Of a stretch of 64,000 bases of DNA, positions 7,655-16,448 are shown piece after piece. The notes under the pieces were generated by a model that saw nothing but the letters and a program-made list of their open reading frames with translations, was not told the DNA's origin and did no database searches. The position numbers and the translations under genes are program-made. Every line of letters starts with the position of its first letter. Positions within the stretch are counted from its first letter, which is position 1. The DNA comes from DASQMT01 sp963827335 (GTDB lineage Bacteria; Actinomycetota; Thermoleophilia; Solirubrobacterales; Solirubrobacteraceae): positions 1 to 64,000 of the forward strand of contig CAWHAP010000021.1 in the NCBI GenBank assembly GCA_963827335.1, given 5' to 3'.

Positions 7655-8734
7655 TTACGGCGTGAACTTGACGGTGATGACGTCGCCGTCGGCCATCGGA
7701 TAGTCGCGGCCCTCCAGGCGCAGCACGCCCTTGTCGCGCGCGCCGGCGTATCCGCCGGCGTCCACGAGCGCCTCCCAGCCGATCACCTCGGCGCGCACGA
7801 ACCCGCGCTGGATGTCCGAGTGGATCGCGCCTGCCGCGTGCCAGGCCGTGAGCCCGCGGCGCAGGTGCCAGCTCTGCGCCGGCTTGGCCTCCCCCGCCGT
7901 GAAGAAGGCGATCAGGTCGAGCAGGCCGAACGCCCCGCGCACGACGCGGTCCAGGCCGGTCTCGCCGACCCCGAGCTCCTCGCGCATGACCGCGGCCTCG
8001 TCGTCGTCGAGCTCGGACAGCTCGGCCTCGATGCGCGACGAGACCGCCACGGCGGCCGCGCCGACGGCCGCGGCGTGATCGGCGACGACCGACGGCACGC
8101 CGTCGTCGCCTTCGTCGACGTTGGCGACGTAGAGGACCGGCTTGCCGGTGAGCGGCGACAGGTTGCGCAGGGCGGCGGGCGCCGCGTCGGGCACGGGCAC
8201 GGTGCGGGCCGGCTCGCCGCGCTGGAGCGCCGCGATGATCCGGCCGAGCCAGGCCTCCTCGGCCACGGCCGCCTTGTCGCCGCCGCGCGCCTCGCGCACG
8301 ACGCGCGCGTGGCGCCGCTCGGCCGCCTCGAGGTCGGCGAAGACGAGCTCGGTCTCGATCGTCTCCATGTCGGCCGCCGGGTCGACGCGGCCCTCGGGGT
8401 GGATGACGCCCTCGTCGTGGTGGCAGCGCACGACGTGCAGGAGCGCGTCGGTCTCGCGGATGTTCGCGAGGAACTGGTTGCCGAGCCCCTCGCCCTTGTG
8501 CGCGCCGGCGACGAGCCCGGCGATGTCGTGGAAGTCGATCGTGTCCGGGACGATGTTCGACGCCCCGACGGTCGCGGCGACCGCGTCCAGCCGCGGGTCG
8601 CGCACGGGCACGACGGCGACGTTCGGCTCGATCGTCGTGAACGGGTAGTTCGCGGCCTCCGCCCCCGCGCGGGTCAGCGCGTTGAACAGGGAGGACTTGC
8701 CGGCGTTGGGCATGCCGACGATCCCGACCTTCAT
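7655..8734 (-). CDS. ychF: Redox-regulated ATPase/GTPase YchF
   Basis: The 359-residue product is a complete OLA1/YchF P-loop protein. It has the Walker A GMPNAGKSSLFNALT at residues 7-21, the switch region NYPFTTIEPNVAVV, the G3-like DIAGLVAGAHKGEGLGNQFL, and the C-terminal TGS-like domain with FTAGEAKPAQSWHLRRG and DIQRGFVRAEV. The family binds 70S ribosomes and hydrolyses ATP in preference to GTP, acting in stress tolerance. The start is ATG at 8734; it overlaps the TGA of the PAP2 phosphatase gene by 4 nt. An upstream in-frame extension exists on paper but has no family similarity. Confidence 0.96.
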   Translation of the reverse strand: MKVGIVGMPNAGKSSLFNALTRAGAEAANYPFTTIEPNVAVVPVRDPRLDAVAATVGASNIVPDTIDFHDIAGLVAGAHKGEGLGNQFLANIRETDALLHVVRCHHDEGVIHPEGRVDPAADMETIETELVFADLEAAERRHARVVREARGGDKAAVAEEAWLGRIIAALQRGEPARTVPVPDAAPAALRNLSPLTGKPVLYVANVDEGDDGVPSVVADHAAAVGAAAVAVSSRIEAELSELDDDEAAVMREELGVGETGLDRVVRGAFGLLDLIAFFTAGEAKPAQSWHLRRGLTAWHAAGAIHSDIQRGFVRAEVIGWEALVDAGGYAGARDKGVLRLEGRDYPMADGDVITVKFTP

Positions 8735-9234
8735 CGCCCGAGGCTCCCGAGGACGGTGCCGAGCGCCGCGCCCGCCGCGACGTCGGACGGGTAGTGCACG
8801 CCGAGGTAGAGCCGCGACATGCCCATCGCGACGGCGGCGAGGTAGAGCGCGGGCGACGGCACGAGGCGCCCGAACGCGCGCGCGGCGGCGAAGCTCGACG
8901 TCGCGTGCGAGGAGGGGAACGAGAGGCCGGTCGGCGTCGCCATCAGGTGCGGCAGGTCCTCGACCGCCGGGCGCCGGCGCCCGACCGCCAGCTTGATCGA
9001 CGTGGAGACGAGGTAGGCGCCGCCGACGCTCGCGGTCGCGCGGGCCCAGCGGCCGCGCCGCGGGCCGTCGAGCGCCGTGCCGGCCGCCCCGGCCGCGAGC
9101 CACAGGGCGCCGTGCTCGCCCAGCCGCGAGTAGCTGCGGACCCAGCGGACCGAGTCCGGCGTGCGGGCGACGCTCCGCACCCGGCGGTAGAGCGCGAGGT
9201 CGAGCTTGTTGACGCGGACGCGGAGGCCGGGCAC
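8731..9234 (-). CDS. PAP2-superfamily membrane phosphatase
   Basis: About 167 residues from the GTG at 9234. The three PAP2 signatures are in order: KLAVGRRRP, PSSHATSS, and SRLYLGVHYPSD, giving the catalytic His and Asp of lipid phosphatases that act on phosphatidate, undecaprenyl diphosphate or similar substrates. Hydrophobic segments around 45-60, 70-85 and 120-165 fit a small integral membrane enzyme. The start is not secured; GTG at 9234 is the last good start after an upstream stretch that looks non-coding and contains hairpin element copy 2. It is translationally coupled to ychF. Confidence 0.85.
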   Translation of the reverse strand: MPGLRVRVNKLDLALYRRVRSVARTPDSVRWVRSYSRLGEHGALWLAAGAAGTALDGPRRGRWARATASVGGAYLVSTSIKLAVGRRRPAVEDLPHLMATPTGLSFPSSHATSSFAAARAFGRLVPSPALYLAAVAMGMSRLYLGVHYPSDVAAGAALGTVLGSLGR

Positions 9235-9245
9235 GCGGCGAGACT

Positions 9246-9312
9246 GTAGAGCCAAGCGGCCACCGGCGGCCGGACGCGGCCGGGCCTGCGGGCCGGATGC
9301 CCGCAGGCGCTC
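9246..9312 (+). repeat. Dispersed double-hairpin element, copy 2
   Basis: Begins GTAGAGCCAAGCGGCCAC, matching copy 1 (TAGAGCGAAGCGGTCAC). Hairpin 1 (9263-9283) has loop CGGAC and one stem mismatch. Hairpin 2 is a perfect 10-bp stem, GCCTGCGGGC/GCCCGCAGGC at 9284-9308, with loop CGGAT. The right end abuts the TGA of the minus-strand gene at 9311. It lies between two minus-strand genes, antisense to their transcription. Confidence 0.78.
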
Positions 9313-9529
9313 AGAATCCGACGCGGTGCTCGTCGGATTCCACGCGCAGGTACACGACCTGGGAGAGATCGAGCACGACGGCGCCGTCGGCCGCCTCGAC
9401 CTCGCGCCAGCCGCCGCTGCCGCCACCGCCGGACAGCGCCGAGCGCAGCTCCGTCAGGTTGTCCTCAGAGATGCGCAGGGAGAGCACCTGCCCGCCCTGG
9501 AAGCCGATCGCCGCTCGTCTCGCCGTCAT
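9311..9529 (-). CDS. Small DUF3107-like protein
   Basis: The 72-residue product has a predicted beta strand and helix (VLSLRISEDNLTELRSAL), a glycine-rich linker (GGGGSGG), then WREVEAADGAVVLDLSQVVYLRV and the C-terminal DEHRVGF. Overall layout and the terminal RVGF resemble the DUF3107 family of actinobacterial ~74-residue proteins, but identity is low by eye. Function unknown. ATG at 9529 overlaps the TGA of the epimerase gene by 4 nt, so the two are co-translated. Element copy 2 begins directly after its stop. Confidence 0.7.
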   Translation of the reverse strand: MTARRAAIGFQGGQVLSLRISEDNLTELRSALSGGGGSGGWREVEAADGAVVLDLSQVVYLRVESDEHRVGF

Positions 9530-9939
9530 GCAGGGAACGTAGCGGGTTGGACCAGCTCGGTCAGCACCGACGCGCTCCCCGCCGGGTGGAGGAAGGCGAC
9601 GCGCGACCCGCGGATGCCGATCCGCGGGACCTCGTCGATGAGGCGGACGCCCTGGTCGCGCAGCTCCGCGAGGGCCGTCTCGATGTCCGCCACCTCATAG
9701 GCGACGTGGTGCAGCCCCGGGCCGCGCTTCGCGAGGAAGCGGCCGACGGGCGTGTCGCCCGCCAGCGGGCGCAGCAGCTCGACGTGGTTCTCGCCGACGT
9801 CGAGCAGGACCGCCTCGACGCCCTGGTCGGTCACGGTCTCGCGATGCACGACGGGCATCCCGTAGGTCACGGCATGGAGCTCCACAGCAGCGTCGAGATC
9901 GTCGACGGCCACGCCGATGTGGTCGATGCGCTCAAACAC
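9526..9939 (-). CDS. mce: Methylmalonyl-CoA epimerase (glyoxalase/VOC fold)
   Basis: About 137 residues with a duplicated VOC betaalphabetabetabeta module: RIDHIGVAVDDLDAAVEL, VLLDVGENHVELLRPL, GPGLHHVAYEVADIETAL and the C-terminal VAFLHPAGSASVLTELVQ. Metal ligands expected for the family are present (His in IDHIGVAV, Glu in HVELL, His in HHVAYEV, Glu in LTELVQ). It interconverts (R)- and (S)-methylmalonyl-CoA in propionate and branched-chain amino acid catabolism. Start is ambiguous: GTG at 9939 matches family N-termini, whereas ATG at 9966 would lie inside hairpin element copy 3. No mutase gene is nearby. Confidence 0.87.
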   Translation of the reverse strand: MFERIDHIGVAVDDLDAAVELHAVTYGMPVVHRETVTDQGVEAVLLDVGENHVELLRPLAGDTPVGRFLAKRGPGLHHVAYEVADIETALAELRDQGVRLIDEVPRIGIRGSRVAFLHPAGSASVLTELVQPATFPA

Positions 9940-9949
9940 GCGCCAGAGG

Positions 9950-10032
9950 GTAGCTCCGCGGGTCATCCGGACCGCGTCCTGACCGCGCTGCCGGGCGTCC
10001 ATGCCCGGGCTTGACCGGGCTTCGCCCTCTAG
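9950..10032 (-). repeat. Dispersed hairpin element, copy 3 (inverted)
   Basis: Read on the minus strand it opens TAGAGGGCGAAGCCCGGTC, then has the palindrome CCGGGCATGGACGCCCGG (minus strand of 9991-10008) and the CGGAT-loop hairpin GCGGTC/GACCCGC. It shares a 25-nt identical block with copy 4 around that last hairpin. It fills the divergent gap between mce and the lipid-kinase gene, so it must coexist with or carry promoters. Confidence 0.8.
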
Positions 10033-10042
10033 GCTGGGCACG

Positions 10043-10885
10043 GTGCGCGTGGCGCTGATCGCGAATCGGGCCTCCGGGGGCGGGCTCGACCCCGAGCCCC
10101 TGGTCCGGGCCATGGACGCCGACGTGTCCGTCTTCGGCTGCGAGACCGAGGAGCTGGAGCGCGCGGCCGCGACCGCGCCCGAGCGGCTCGTCGTGGCCGG
10201 CGGCGACGGGACGGTCGCCGCGGTCGCGGAGCTCGCCGGGCGGCTGGGCGTCCCGCTCGGCGTGATCCCGGGCGGGACGGCGAACGACTACGTGCGCGCC
10301 ACCGGGTTGCCGCTCGACCCGCTCGAGGCGGCCCGCCTCGCCGGGAGCGGGACCAGGACGAGGGCGTTCGAGCTGGGCCGGCTCGGCGACGGCCGCCCGT
10401 TCGTCAACGTGGCGAGCGCGGGGCTCGCCTCGGTCGCCGCCCGCCGCGCCGCGCCGCTCAAGCCGCGGCTCGGCCCGCTCGCCTACGCCGCCGGCGCGCT
10501 GCGCGCCGCCGCGACGACCCCGCCCATGCCATGCACGGTGCGCGCCGACGGTGAGACCGTGCACGAGGGCGCCGCGTGGCAGGTGATCGTCGCCGTCACC
10601 GGCGCGTTCGGCGGCGGCTCCCAGGTCGGCGCCGCGGACCCCGGCGACGGCGTGCTCGACGTCGCGATCCTCCCGGCCGGCTCGCGCCTGGGCCTCGCCC
10701 GCCGCGCGTGGGGGCTCAAGCGCGGGACGATCGCCGAGCAGGCCGGCGTCGCCCACCACCGCGGCGACCTGATCGAGGTCGCGCTGCCGGACGGCGCCGA
10801 GTTCAACGCCGACGGCGAGGTCCGCGAGCGCGGCCTCGAGCGCGTGACGGTCGAGCGCGACGCCTACGTGCTCGTCGTCGGCTGA
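10043..10885 (+). CDS. Diacylglycerol kinase-like lipid kinase
   Basis: 280 residues of the DAGK catalytic family (DgkB/YegS type). The nucleotide site GGDGTVAAVAELAGRL is at about 54-69, followed by GVIPGGTANDYVRATGLPLDP, which binds ATP phosphate; the C-terminal half has the beta-rich lid with GGGSQVGAADPGDGVLDV and a final EFNADGE stretch containing the expected acidic residues. Soluble and cytosolic, it would phosphorylate diacylglycerol or a related lipid. GTG at 10043 is chosen over an upstream in-frame ATG because that one would lie inside hairpin element copy 3. Its 3' end overlaps the converging ftsH gene by 22 nt. Confidence 0.9.
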   Translation: MRVALIANRASGGGLDPEPLVRAMDADVSVFGCETEELERAAATAPERLVVAGGDGTVAAVAELAGRLGVPLGVIPGGTANDYVRATGLPLDPLEAARLAGSGTRTRAFELGRLGDGRPFVNVASAGLASVAARRAAPLKPRLGPLAYAAGALRAAATTPPMPCTVRADGETVHEGAAWQVIVAVTGAFGGGSQVGAADPGDGVLDVAILPAGSRLGLARRAWGLKRGTIAEQAGVAHHRGDLIEVALPDGAEFNADGEVRERGLERVTVERDAYVLVVG

Positions 10886-12459
10886 ATCGGCTGGGCCGCC
10901 ACGATGCGCAGGCCGCCGGCCCCGCGGCGGAACCGCGCCGTCCCGGCCATGATCCGATCGATGTCGACGCGCTCGAGCACCTCGTGGCGCAGCAGCGCGT
11001 GCGCCATCTCGTCGAGCTGCTCGCGGTGGTCGACGATCAGCTGCGTCGCGGCGCGGCGCGCCTCGTCGGCGAGGTGCTGCTGCTCCTCGTCGCGCAGCTC
11101 GCGCGTCCGGTCGGACACCTCGCCGCCGTGCGACGCGATCTCGCGCGACGTGATCGACGTGCCCATCGCCCACTCGTGGATCATCGAGCGCGAGATCTCG
11201 GCCACCTTGCGCAGGTCGTCCGCGGCCCCGGTGGTGACGGCGCCGAACACGATCTCCTCGGCGACGCGGCCGCCGAGCAGCATCGTCATGTGGTCGATCA
11301 GCTCCTCGCGCGTCTTGAGGTAGCGGTCCTCGTCGGGGAGGTTGAGCGTGTACCCCAGCGCCTGGCCGCGCGGCACGATCGAGATCTTGTGGGCGCGGTT
11401 GACGCACGGGAGCAGCTCCGCGCACACCGCGTGGCCCGCCTCGTGCCAGGCCACGACCCGGCGCTCGTGCTCGGTCAGCGTGCGGCGCGACTGCATGCCG
11501 GCGACGACGCGCTCGACGGCGCTGTCGAAGTCGGCGTGGATCAGATGGCGGCGGTGCCCGCGCGCGGCGAAGATGGCGGCCTCGTTGCACAGGTTCGCGA
11601 GGTCGGCGCCGGCGAGGCCGGCGGTCTGGCGCGCGATCAGCTCCAGGTCGACGTCCGGCCCGAGCGGCTTGCCCTCCGTGTGGACGCGCATGATCTGCTC
11701 GCGGCCGGCGATGCCCGGCGGCGACACGAGGATCTGGCGATCGAACCGGCCCGGGCGCAGCAGCGCGGGGTCGAGCTTCTCGAGCAGGTTGGACGCGGCG
11801 ATCACGACGAGCGACCCGGTCGAGTGGAAGCCGTCCATCTCGACGAGCAGCTGGTTGAGCGTCTGCTCGCGCTCGGAGTTGTTGTCGGTGCCGCGCTGGG
11901 CGCCGACGGCGTCGAGCTCGTCGATGAAGATGATCGCCGTCTTCGCCTTGCGCGCCTCGTTGAACAGCCGGCGGATGCGGGCCGCGCCCAGGCCGGCGAA
12001 CATCTCGACGAACGACGCGGCGGACTGGGAGAAGAACTCCGCGCCGGACTCCCCGGCGACGGCCTTCGCGAGCAGGGTCTTGCCGGTGCCGGGCGGCCCG
12101 TGGAGCAGGATCCCCTTCGGGACCTTGGCGCCGAGCTCGTGGAACCGCGCCGGGTCGCGGAGGAACTCGACGACCTCCATGAGCTCGGCCTTGGCCTCGT
12201 CGGCGCCCGCGACCGCGCCCCACGTCACCGAGTCCGACGACTCCGGCTTGATCTGCTGCGGCTTGGTCCGCGGCATCAGCTTGAGCGTCCGCCAGATGAA
12301 GACGACGATCAGGAACATGAAGATGATCGGCGCCCACGTGATGATCTCGGGCTCGAGGTGGCTCCACTCGTACCAGTGCGACTCCTGGACGCTGGTCGTG
12401 GCCGGCTGCGCCACGACCTCGACGGTCTGGCGAGGACGCCAGTTGGAGCCTTCGATCAT
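10864..12459 (-). CDS. ftsH: Short FtsH-type ATP-dependent zinc metalloprotease with one membrane segment
   Basis: 531 residues. One hydrophobic segment (about 39-57) replaces the usual two-helix, periplasmic-loop N-terminus. The AAA domain has Walker A GPPGTGKT at 121-128, Walker B IIFIDELDAVG, the second region of homology SEREQTLNQLLVEMDGF and PALLRPGRFDRQI. The protease has HEAGH at 339-343. Housekeeping FtsH is usually 600-700 residues with a periplasmic domain, so this is likely a paralogue with different regulation or substrates. It would extract and degrade membrane or short-lived proteins. It converges on, and overlaps by 22 nt, the lipid-kinase gene; the divergent ThuA gene starts 51 nt upstream. 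Confidence 0.9.
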   Translation of the reverse strand: MIEGSNWRPRQTVEVVAQPATTSVQESHWYEWSHLEPEIITWAPIIFMFLIVVFIWRTLKLMPRTKPQQIKPESSDSVTWGAVAGADEAKAELMEVVEFLRDPARFHELGAKVPKGILLHGPPGTGKTLLAKAVAGESGAEFFSQSAASFVEMFAGLGAARIRRLFNEARKAKTAIIFIDELDAVGAQRGTDNNSEREQTLNQLLVEMDGFHSTGSLVVIAASNLLEKLDPALLRPGRFDRQILVSPPGIAGREQIMRVHTEGKPLGPDVDLELIARQTAGLAGADLANLCNEAAIFAARGHRRHLIHADFDSAVERVVAGMQSRRTLTEHERRVVAWHEAGHAVCAELLPCVNRAHKISIVPRGQALGYTLNLPDEDRYLKTREELIDHMTMLLGGRVAEEIVFGAVTTGAADDLRKVAEISRSMIHEWAMGTSITSREIASHGGEVSDRTRELRDEEQQHLADEARRAATQLIVDHREQLDEMAHALLRHEVLERVDIDRIMAGTARFRRGAGGLRIVAAQPIQPTTST

Positions 12460-12510
12460 CCAGGCAGTATGCCCGGACCGGGGCGCCTTGGCCTAGGGTC
12501 TGGACCCCAT

Positions 12511-13182
12511 ATGTTCGTCCAGCTGGCACTGGCCGCCGCCCTCGCGGCGCCCGCGCAGGCCGCGCCGCAGACGGTCCTCGTGGTCACCGACACAGCCGGC
12601 TACCGGCACGCGTCGATCCCCGCCGCCCGCGCGGCGCTGGAGCGGCTCGAGGGGCCGGGGCTCGACGTCCGCGACGTCGACGCCGCCGACCTGACCGGCC
12701 CACGGCTGCGCGGCGCCGACGCCGTCGTCTTCGCGCTCACGAACGGCGACATCCCCGGCGACCGGCGGGCGCTGCGGCGCTTCGTGCGCCGCGGCGGCGG
12801 GCTCGCCGGCTTCCACTCCGCGACCGGCACGTACCGGTCCTGGCCGGGCTGGGAGACGCTGCTCGGCGGGCGCTTCGACCATCACGAGGAACCCGGCGCG
12901 ACGGAGACGGCGACGGTCGTCGACCCGGGGCACCCGGCCGTCCGCGGCGTGCCGGCGACGTTCCGCCTGCGCGAGGAGTGGTACGTGCACGAACCCGGCG
13001 TCGCCCGTCGCGCACAGGTTCTCCTGCGCTGGGGCGTCGCGCGCCGTCCGCTGGTCTGGGTCCGCAGCCCGGGCCGCGGGCGCGTCTTCTACGACGCGCT
13101 CGGCCACCACCCCGCCACCTGGGCGGACCCGCGGCACGAGGCGCTCGTGCGCTCCGGGCTGCGCTGGGTGCTGCGCCGCTAG
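12511..13182 (+). CDS. Secreted ThuA-like protein
   Basis: 223 residues with a short signal peptide (MFVQLALAAALAAPAQAA). The rest follows the ThuA (trehalose utilisation) family with a class I glutamine-amidotransferase-like fold: VLVVTDTAGYRHASIPAA, DAVVFALTNGDIP, RGGGLAGFHSATGTYRSWPGWETLLGG (split here at family-typical turns), REEWYVHE, and the terminal GRVFYDALGHHPATW. The family occurs in sugar-utilisation contexts, and its catalytic role is not settled. ATG at 12511 lies in CATATG. Its TAG stop is shared in CTAG with the converging DUF1385 gene. Confidence 0.82.
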   Translation: MFVQLALAAALAAPAQAAPQTVLVVTDTAGYRHASIPAARAALERLEGPGLDVRDVDAADLTGPRLRGADAVVFALTNGDIPGDRRALRRFVRRGGGLAGFHSATGTYRSWPGWETLLGGRFDHHEEPGATETATVVDPGHPAVRGVPATFRLREEWYVHEPGVARRAQVLLRWGVARRPLVWVRSPGRGRVFYDALGHHPATWADPRHEALVRSGLRWVLRR

Positions 13183-13973
13183 GCCGCCGGAGGCGGCTCG
13201 ACCCGCAGGATCTCGGCCAGCGCGGCGCGGCCGACCTCGAGCTGGCGCTCGTCGGGCTCGCGCGTGCCGACGAGGCGCTGGATCTCGAAGCCGGGGCGCT
13301 TGAGCGCGCGCGCCATGCGGGTCTCCGCGTTGCGCTCGCACCAGGCGAACACCTCGACGGCGGCGGCCGTGGAGACCAGCGCGACGGCGCCGCCGGCCAG
13401 CGGCCCCGGCCGCTCGACCGCCCGCCGCAGGAGCAGCGTGCCGGCGAGGTTGGACGCCAGCATCGGCGCGACGAGGTGCGAGCCGCAGCGCTCGTGCTCC
13501 TTCGTCGCGTCGCGGGCGTCCTCGTCGTCGGCCTCGTAGGCCCCGATCGCCTTGTGCTCGACGCCGTGGTAGGCGGCGAGCTCGCCGCCGCGCAGCGCGA
13601 ACAGGGCGGGGAGGAACGAGATCCCGGCGGCGGCGACCTCGCCCCCCGCGCCGCGCACGCGGCGGCGCAGCAGCGTGCCGCCGAGCGACGCGCCCGCGGC
13701 GACCGCGAGCACGGAGGGGTCCTGGAACGGCAGCCTGATCTCGGGCAGCCCGCGCTTGACGAGCGGGATCACCGCCATCGCCTCCCCCAGGCGGACCACG
13801 CCGCGCACCCCCGGGATCCCGTCCGCGGCGCGCAGCCGCGGCTTGCGTCCCGAGGCGGCCTTGACCTCGCCGGCGTCGGTCCGCACCGCCGCGGCCCAGT
13901 GCGTCGGGCCGTGCACGAGCAGGCCGTTGCGCAGCGCCATGCCGCCGAGCCGGAGCTTGGTGGGGGTCGTCAT
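13179..13973 (-). CDS. DUF1385 family membrane-associated protein
   Basis: 264 residues. The DUF1385 signatures are visible: the N-terminal RLGGMALRNGLLVHGP, the central AAYHGVEHKAIGAYEA, and HERCGSHLVAPMLASN with conserved His/Cys residues that suggest metal binding. Hydrophobic stretches (about 85-100, 115-130, 180-215) suggest membrane association. Function unknown; the family is often called a predicted metal-dependent enzyme. In many Firmicutes and actinobacteria it lies near prfA and rpmE, which is not the case here. ATG at 13973 overlaps the TGA of the M20 peptidase gene by 4 nt. Confidence 0.85.
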   Translation of the reverse strand: MTTPTKLRLGGMALRNGLLVHGPTHWAAAVRTDAGEVKAASGRKPRLRAADGIPGVRGVVRLGEAMAVIPLVKRGLPEIRLPFQDPSVLAVAAGASLGGTLLRRRVRGAGGEVAAAGISFLPALFALRGGELAAYHGVEHKAIGAYEADDEDARDATKEHERCGSHLVAPMLASNLAGTLLLRRAVERPGPLAGGAVALVSTAAAVEVFAWCERNAETRMARALKRPGFEIQRLVGTREPDERQLEVGRAALAEILRVEPPPAA

Positions 13974-15277
13974 GTGAGCAGCCTCCTGGGCAGGTCGGCG
14001 AAGCATTCGGTGGCGAATCCGAGGTCGCGCACGTCGAGGCGCTCGTCGGCGGAGTGCATGAGCGGCCAGGACGTGAACAGGTCCTGGTGGCGCTGCGGGA
14101 AGAAGCCGTAGGCGACGCAGTCCGGGAACGCGGCGCGGAACCAGCGCGAGTCGGTGAAGGCCGGCAGCACGACCGGCACGGCCTCGCCGCCCGGGTCGGC
14201 CTCGCCCACCCAGTCGGAGATCGCGGCCATCAGCGGCGTGTCGATCGCGGAGCGGTTGCCGACGACGGCCTCGGTGAACTCGAGCTCGAGCTCCCCGTCG
14301 ACGCCGTCGAGCAGCTCGCGCGCACGCCGCTCGGCGACCTCGCCGCCCAGGCCGGGCGGGAGCCGGCAGTCGACGGCGAACTCGGCCCGGGCCGGGATCA
14401 CGTTGATCTTCGAGCCGGCCGAGATGAGCGTCGGCGCGAACGTCGCCGAGAGCGTCGGCTCGACGATCGCGGCGAGCCGCGGGTCGACCGCGCGCAGGCG
14501 CTCGACCGCGCCCGCCGGGTCGGCGGGATCCTCCCCGATCGCGCGCAGGAACGCGCGCGGCTCGTCGACCACGTCGTACGCCGCGCGGCCGCCTCCGAGC
14601 CGCTCGAGCGCGGGCAGGAGCTTGAGCAGCGCGTTGTCGGCGAGCGCCGGGACCGAGGCGTGGCCGGCGCGGCCGCGGGCGCGCACGCGGAAGCGGAACG
14701 TGCCCTTCTCGGCGCAGCACACGCCGTAGAGCCGCCGGTCGCCGTAGGGGATGACCGCGCCGCCGCCCTCGTTGAGGAGCATGTCGACGCGCGCCGCGTC
14801 GGGATGCTGCTCGGTGAGGAACTGGGCGCCGAGCGCGCCGCCCGTCTCCTCGTCGACGACGGAGATCACCTTGAGCTCGCCGCGCGGCGGGCGCCAGCCC
14901 TGGCGGGCGAGGTGCGCGGCGGCCACCACCTCGGCGGCCGTCTGCGACTTCATGTCGACGGCGCCGCGGCCCCACAGCGCGCCGTCGTGGACCTCGCCCG
15001 ACCACGGGTCGTGGCGCCAGTCGGCGGCGTCGGCGAGCACCGTGTCGACGTGCGAGAGGTAGCCGAGCACCGGGCCGTCGGCCTCGCCCTCGAGCCGGGC
15101 GATCAGGTTCGGCCGCTCGGGTGCCCCGTCGGCGGCGATCAGCTCGCACGTGAGGCCCGCGTCCTCCAGGTACGCCTTCAGCCACTCCTGGCAGGCGCGC
15201 TCGTTCCCGGGCGGGTTGACCGTGTCGAAGCGGATGAGGCGGGAGAGGACGTCGGTCGCCTCGGCCTGGAGATCCAT
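13970..15277 (-). CDS. M20-family zinc peptidase / deacylase (ArgE/DapE type)
   Basis: 435 residues with all M20 metal-site elements: LSHVDTV (His and Asp), WGRGAVDMKSQTAA (bridging Asp), VVDEETGG (catalytic Glu pair), AEKGTFRFRV leading into the lid domain with RGRAGHAS, and the late PLMHSADE His. It would hydrolyse an N-acylated amino acid or a dipeptide; motifs do not separate ArgE, DapE or carboxypeptidase roles. ATG at 15277 fits. It sits between a chromate transporter gene (26 nt upstream) and the DUF1385 gene (overlapping), all on the minus strand. Confidence 0.88.
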   Translation of the reverse strand: MDLQAEATDVLSRLIRFDTVNPPGNERACQEWLKAYLEDAGLTCELIAADGAPERPNLIARLEGEADGPVLGYLSHVDTVLADAADWRHDPWSGEVHDGALWGRGAVDMKSQTAAEVVAAAHLARQGWRPPRGELKVISVVDEETGGALGAQFLTEQHPDAARVDMLLNEGGGAVIPYGDRRLYGVCCAEKGTFRFRVRARGRAGHASVPALADNALLKLLPALERLGGGRAAYDVVDEPRAFLRAIGEDPADPAGAVERLRAVDPRLAAIVEPTLSATFAPTLISAGSKINVIPARAEFAVDCRLPPGLGGEVAERRARELLDGVDGELELEFTEAVVGNRSAIDTPLMAAISDWVGEADPGGEAVPVVLPAFTDSRWFRAAFPDCVAYGFFPQRHQDLFTSWPLMHSADERLDVRDLGFATECFADLPRRLLT

Positions 15278-15303
15278 CCGCAAGACGGTAGCCCCTGCCG
15301 GCC

Positions 15304-16420
15304 TCAGCCCGGGAGCGGTCCGCCCGCGAGGGCGACGGCGAGGCCGGCCAGCGCGCCCGCCGCGAGCGCCAGCAGCGGCGCCGGGCGCGCGAGCAGCAGG
15401 CCGCCCGCGACGCCCAGCACGGCCAGCTGCCAGGCCTCGTCGAGGCCGCCGAGCAGCGGCACCGCGGCGCCCGCGATCGCGCCGGCCGCCGCCGGTGCGG
15501 CGCCGTCGAGGAACGCGCGCGCGGTGCGGTTGTCCCGCAGGCGCCCGAACCGCTCGCCGCCGATGAGGATCATCAGGAACGAGGGGGCGAACGCGATCGC
15601 GGAGGCGAGCAGCGCCCCGCCCATGCCGGCCGCCGCCCAGCCGACGAGCGCGACCGTGTGCGTGACCGGGCCGGGCGTGAGCTGGCCGAAGGCGACCGCG
15701 TTCACGAACTCCGTCGCCGTCATCCAGCCGTGCCGGTCGACGGCGTCGCCCTGCATGAGCGGGATGACCACGAAGCCCCCGCCGTAGGAGAGCGCCCCGA
15801 CCTTGATCGCCATCCACGCCACCCCGGGGAGCGCCGCGGTGCCCGCGAGCAGGACCGGCCAGGCGTGGACCGTCGCCCAGCCGCGGCGGCGCCACGCCAG
15901 CTCGAGCAGCCCGGACCCCACCAGCGCGAGCACGACGTACGGCCCGGCGAGCGCGGCCGCCGCGGCGGCCACCAGCGCGTACGCCAGGCCGCGGCGGTCG
16001 CGCCGCCCGCTCAGCGTGCTGCGGCCCAGCACGGCCGCCGCCTGGAGGATCACGGCGATCACCGCCGCGCCCGCGCCGGCGCCGACGCCGAGGATCCACT
16101 CCGGCGGCGCGTCGCCGAGCAGGATCGCGGCGATCACGAGCGTCATCAGGAGCCCGGGGAGGATGAAGCCGGCGCCGCCGGCGAGGGCGCCCCGCATCCC
16201 GGCGACCCGTCCGGCGCAGTAGATCGCGAGCTGCGTCGACCCCGGGCCCGGGCAGCAGCTGGCACGCCGCGTTGGCGTCGTCGAACTCCTCCGCGGTCAT
16301 CCACGCGCGGCGCTCCACCACGAGCTCGCGCAGCAGCAGCACGTGCGCGGGCGGGCCGCCGAAGCCGATCAGCCCGAGGCGGCCCCATTCGCGGAGCACG
16401 GTGCGGAGCGGGACGCGCAT
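15304..16420 (-). pseudogene. chrA: Chromate transporter (ChrA family), broken by a single-base frameshift
   Basis: The N-terminal part, read from 16420, gives GRLGLIGFGGPPAHVLLL and the conserved CQLLPGPG, then leaves the family frame. The remaining protein continues in another frame as STQLAIYCAGRVAGMRGALAG and runs about 320 further codons to 15304, including the second-half repeat AIKVGALSYGGGFVVIPLM and QLTPGPVTHTV. The two frames join at a run of four C (16240-16243 on the plus strand); three would restore the reading frame inside LPGPGSTQ. The protein would have about ten membrane helices and export chromate or sulfate-like anions. Either an assembly error in a homopolymer or a real recent inactivation. 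Confidence 0.85.
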
Positions 16421-16448
16421 CGGCGGTCCCGCAGGCTATACCCGGAGC

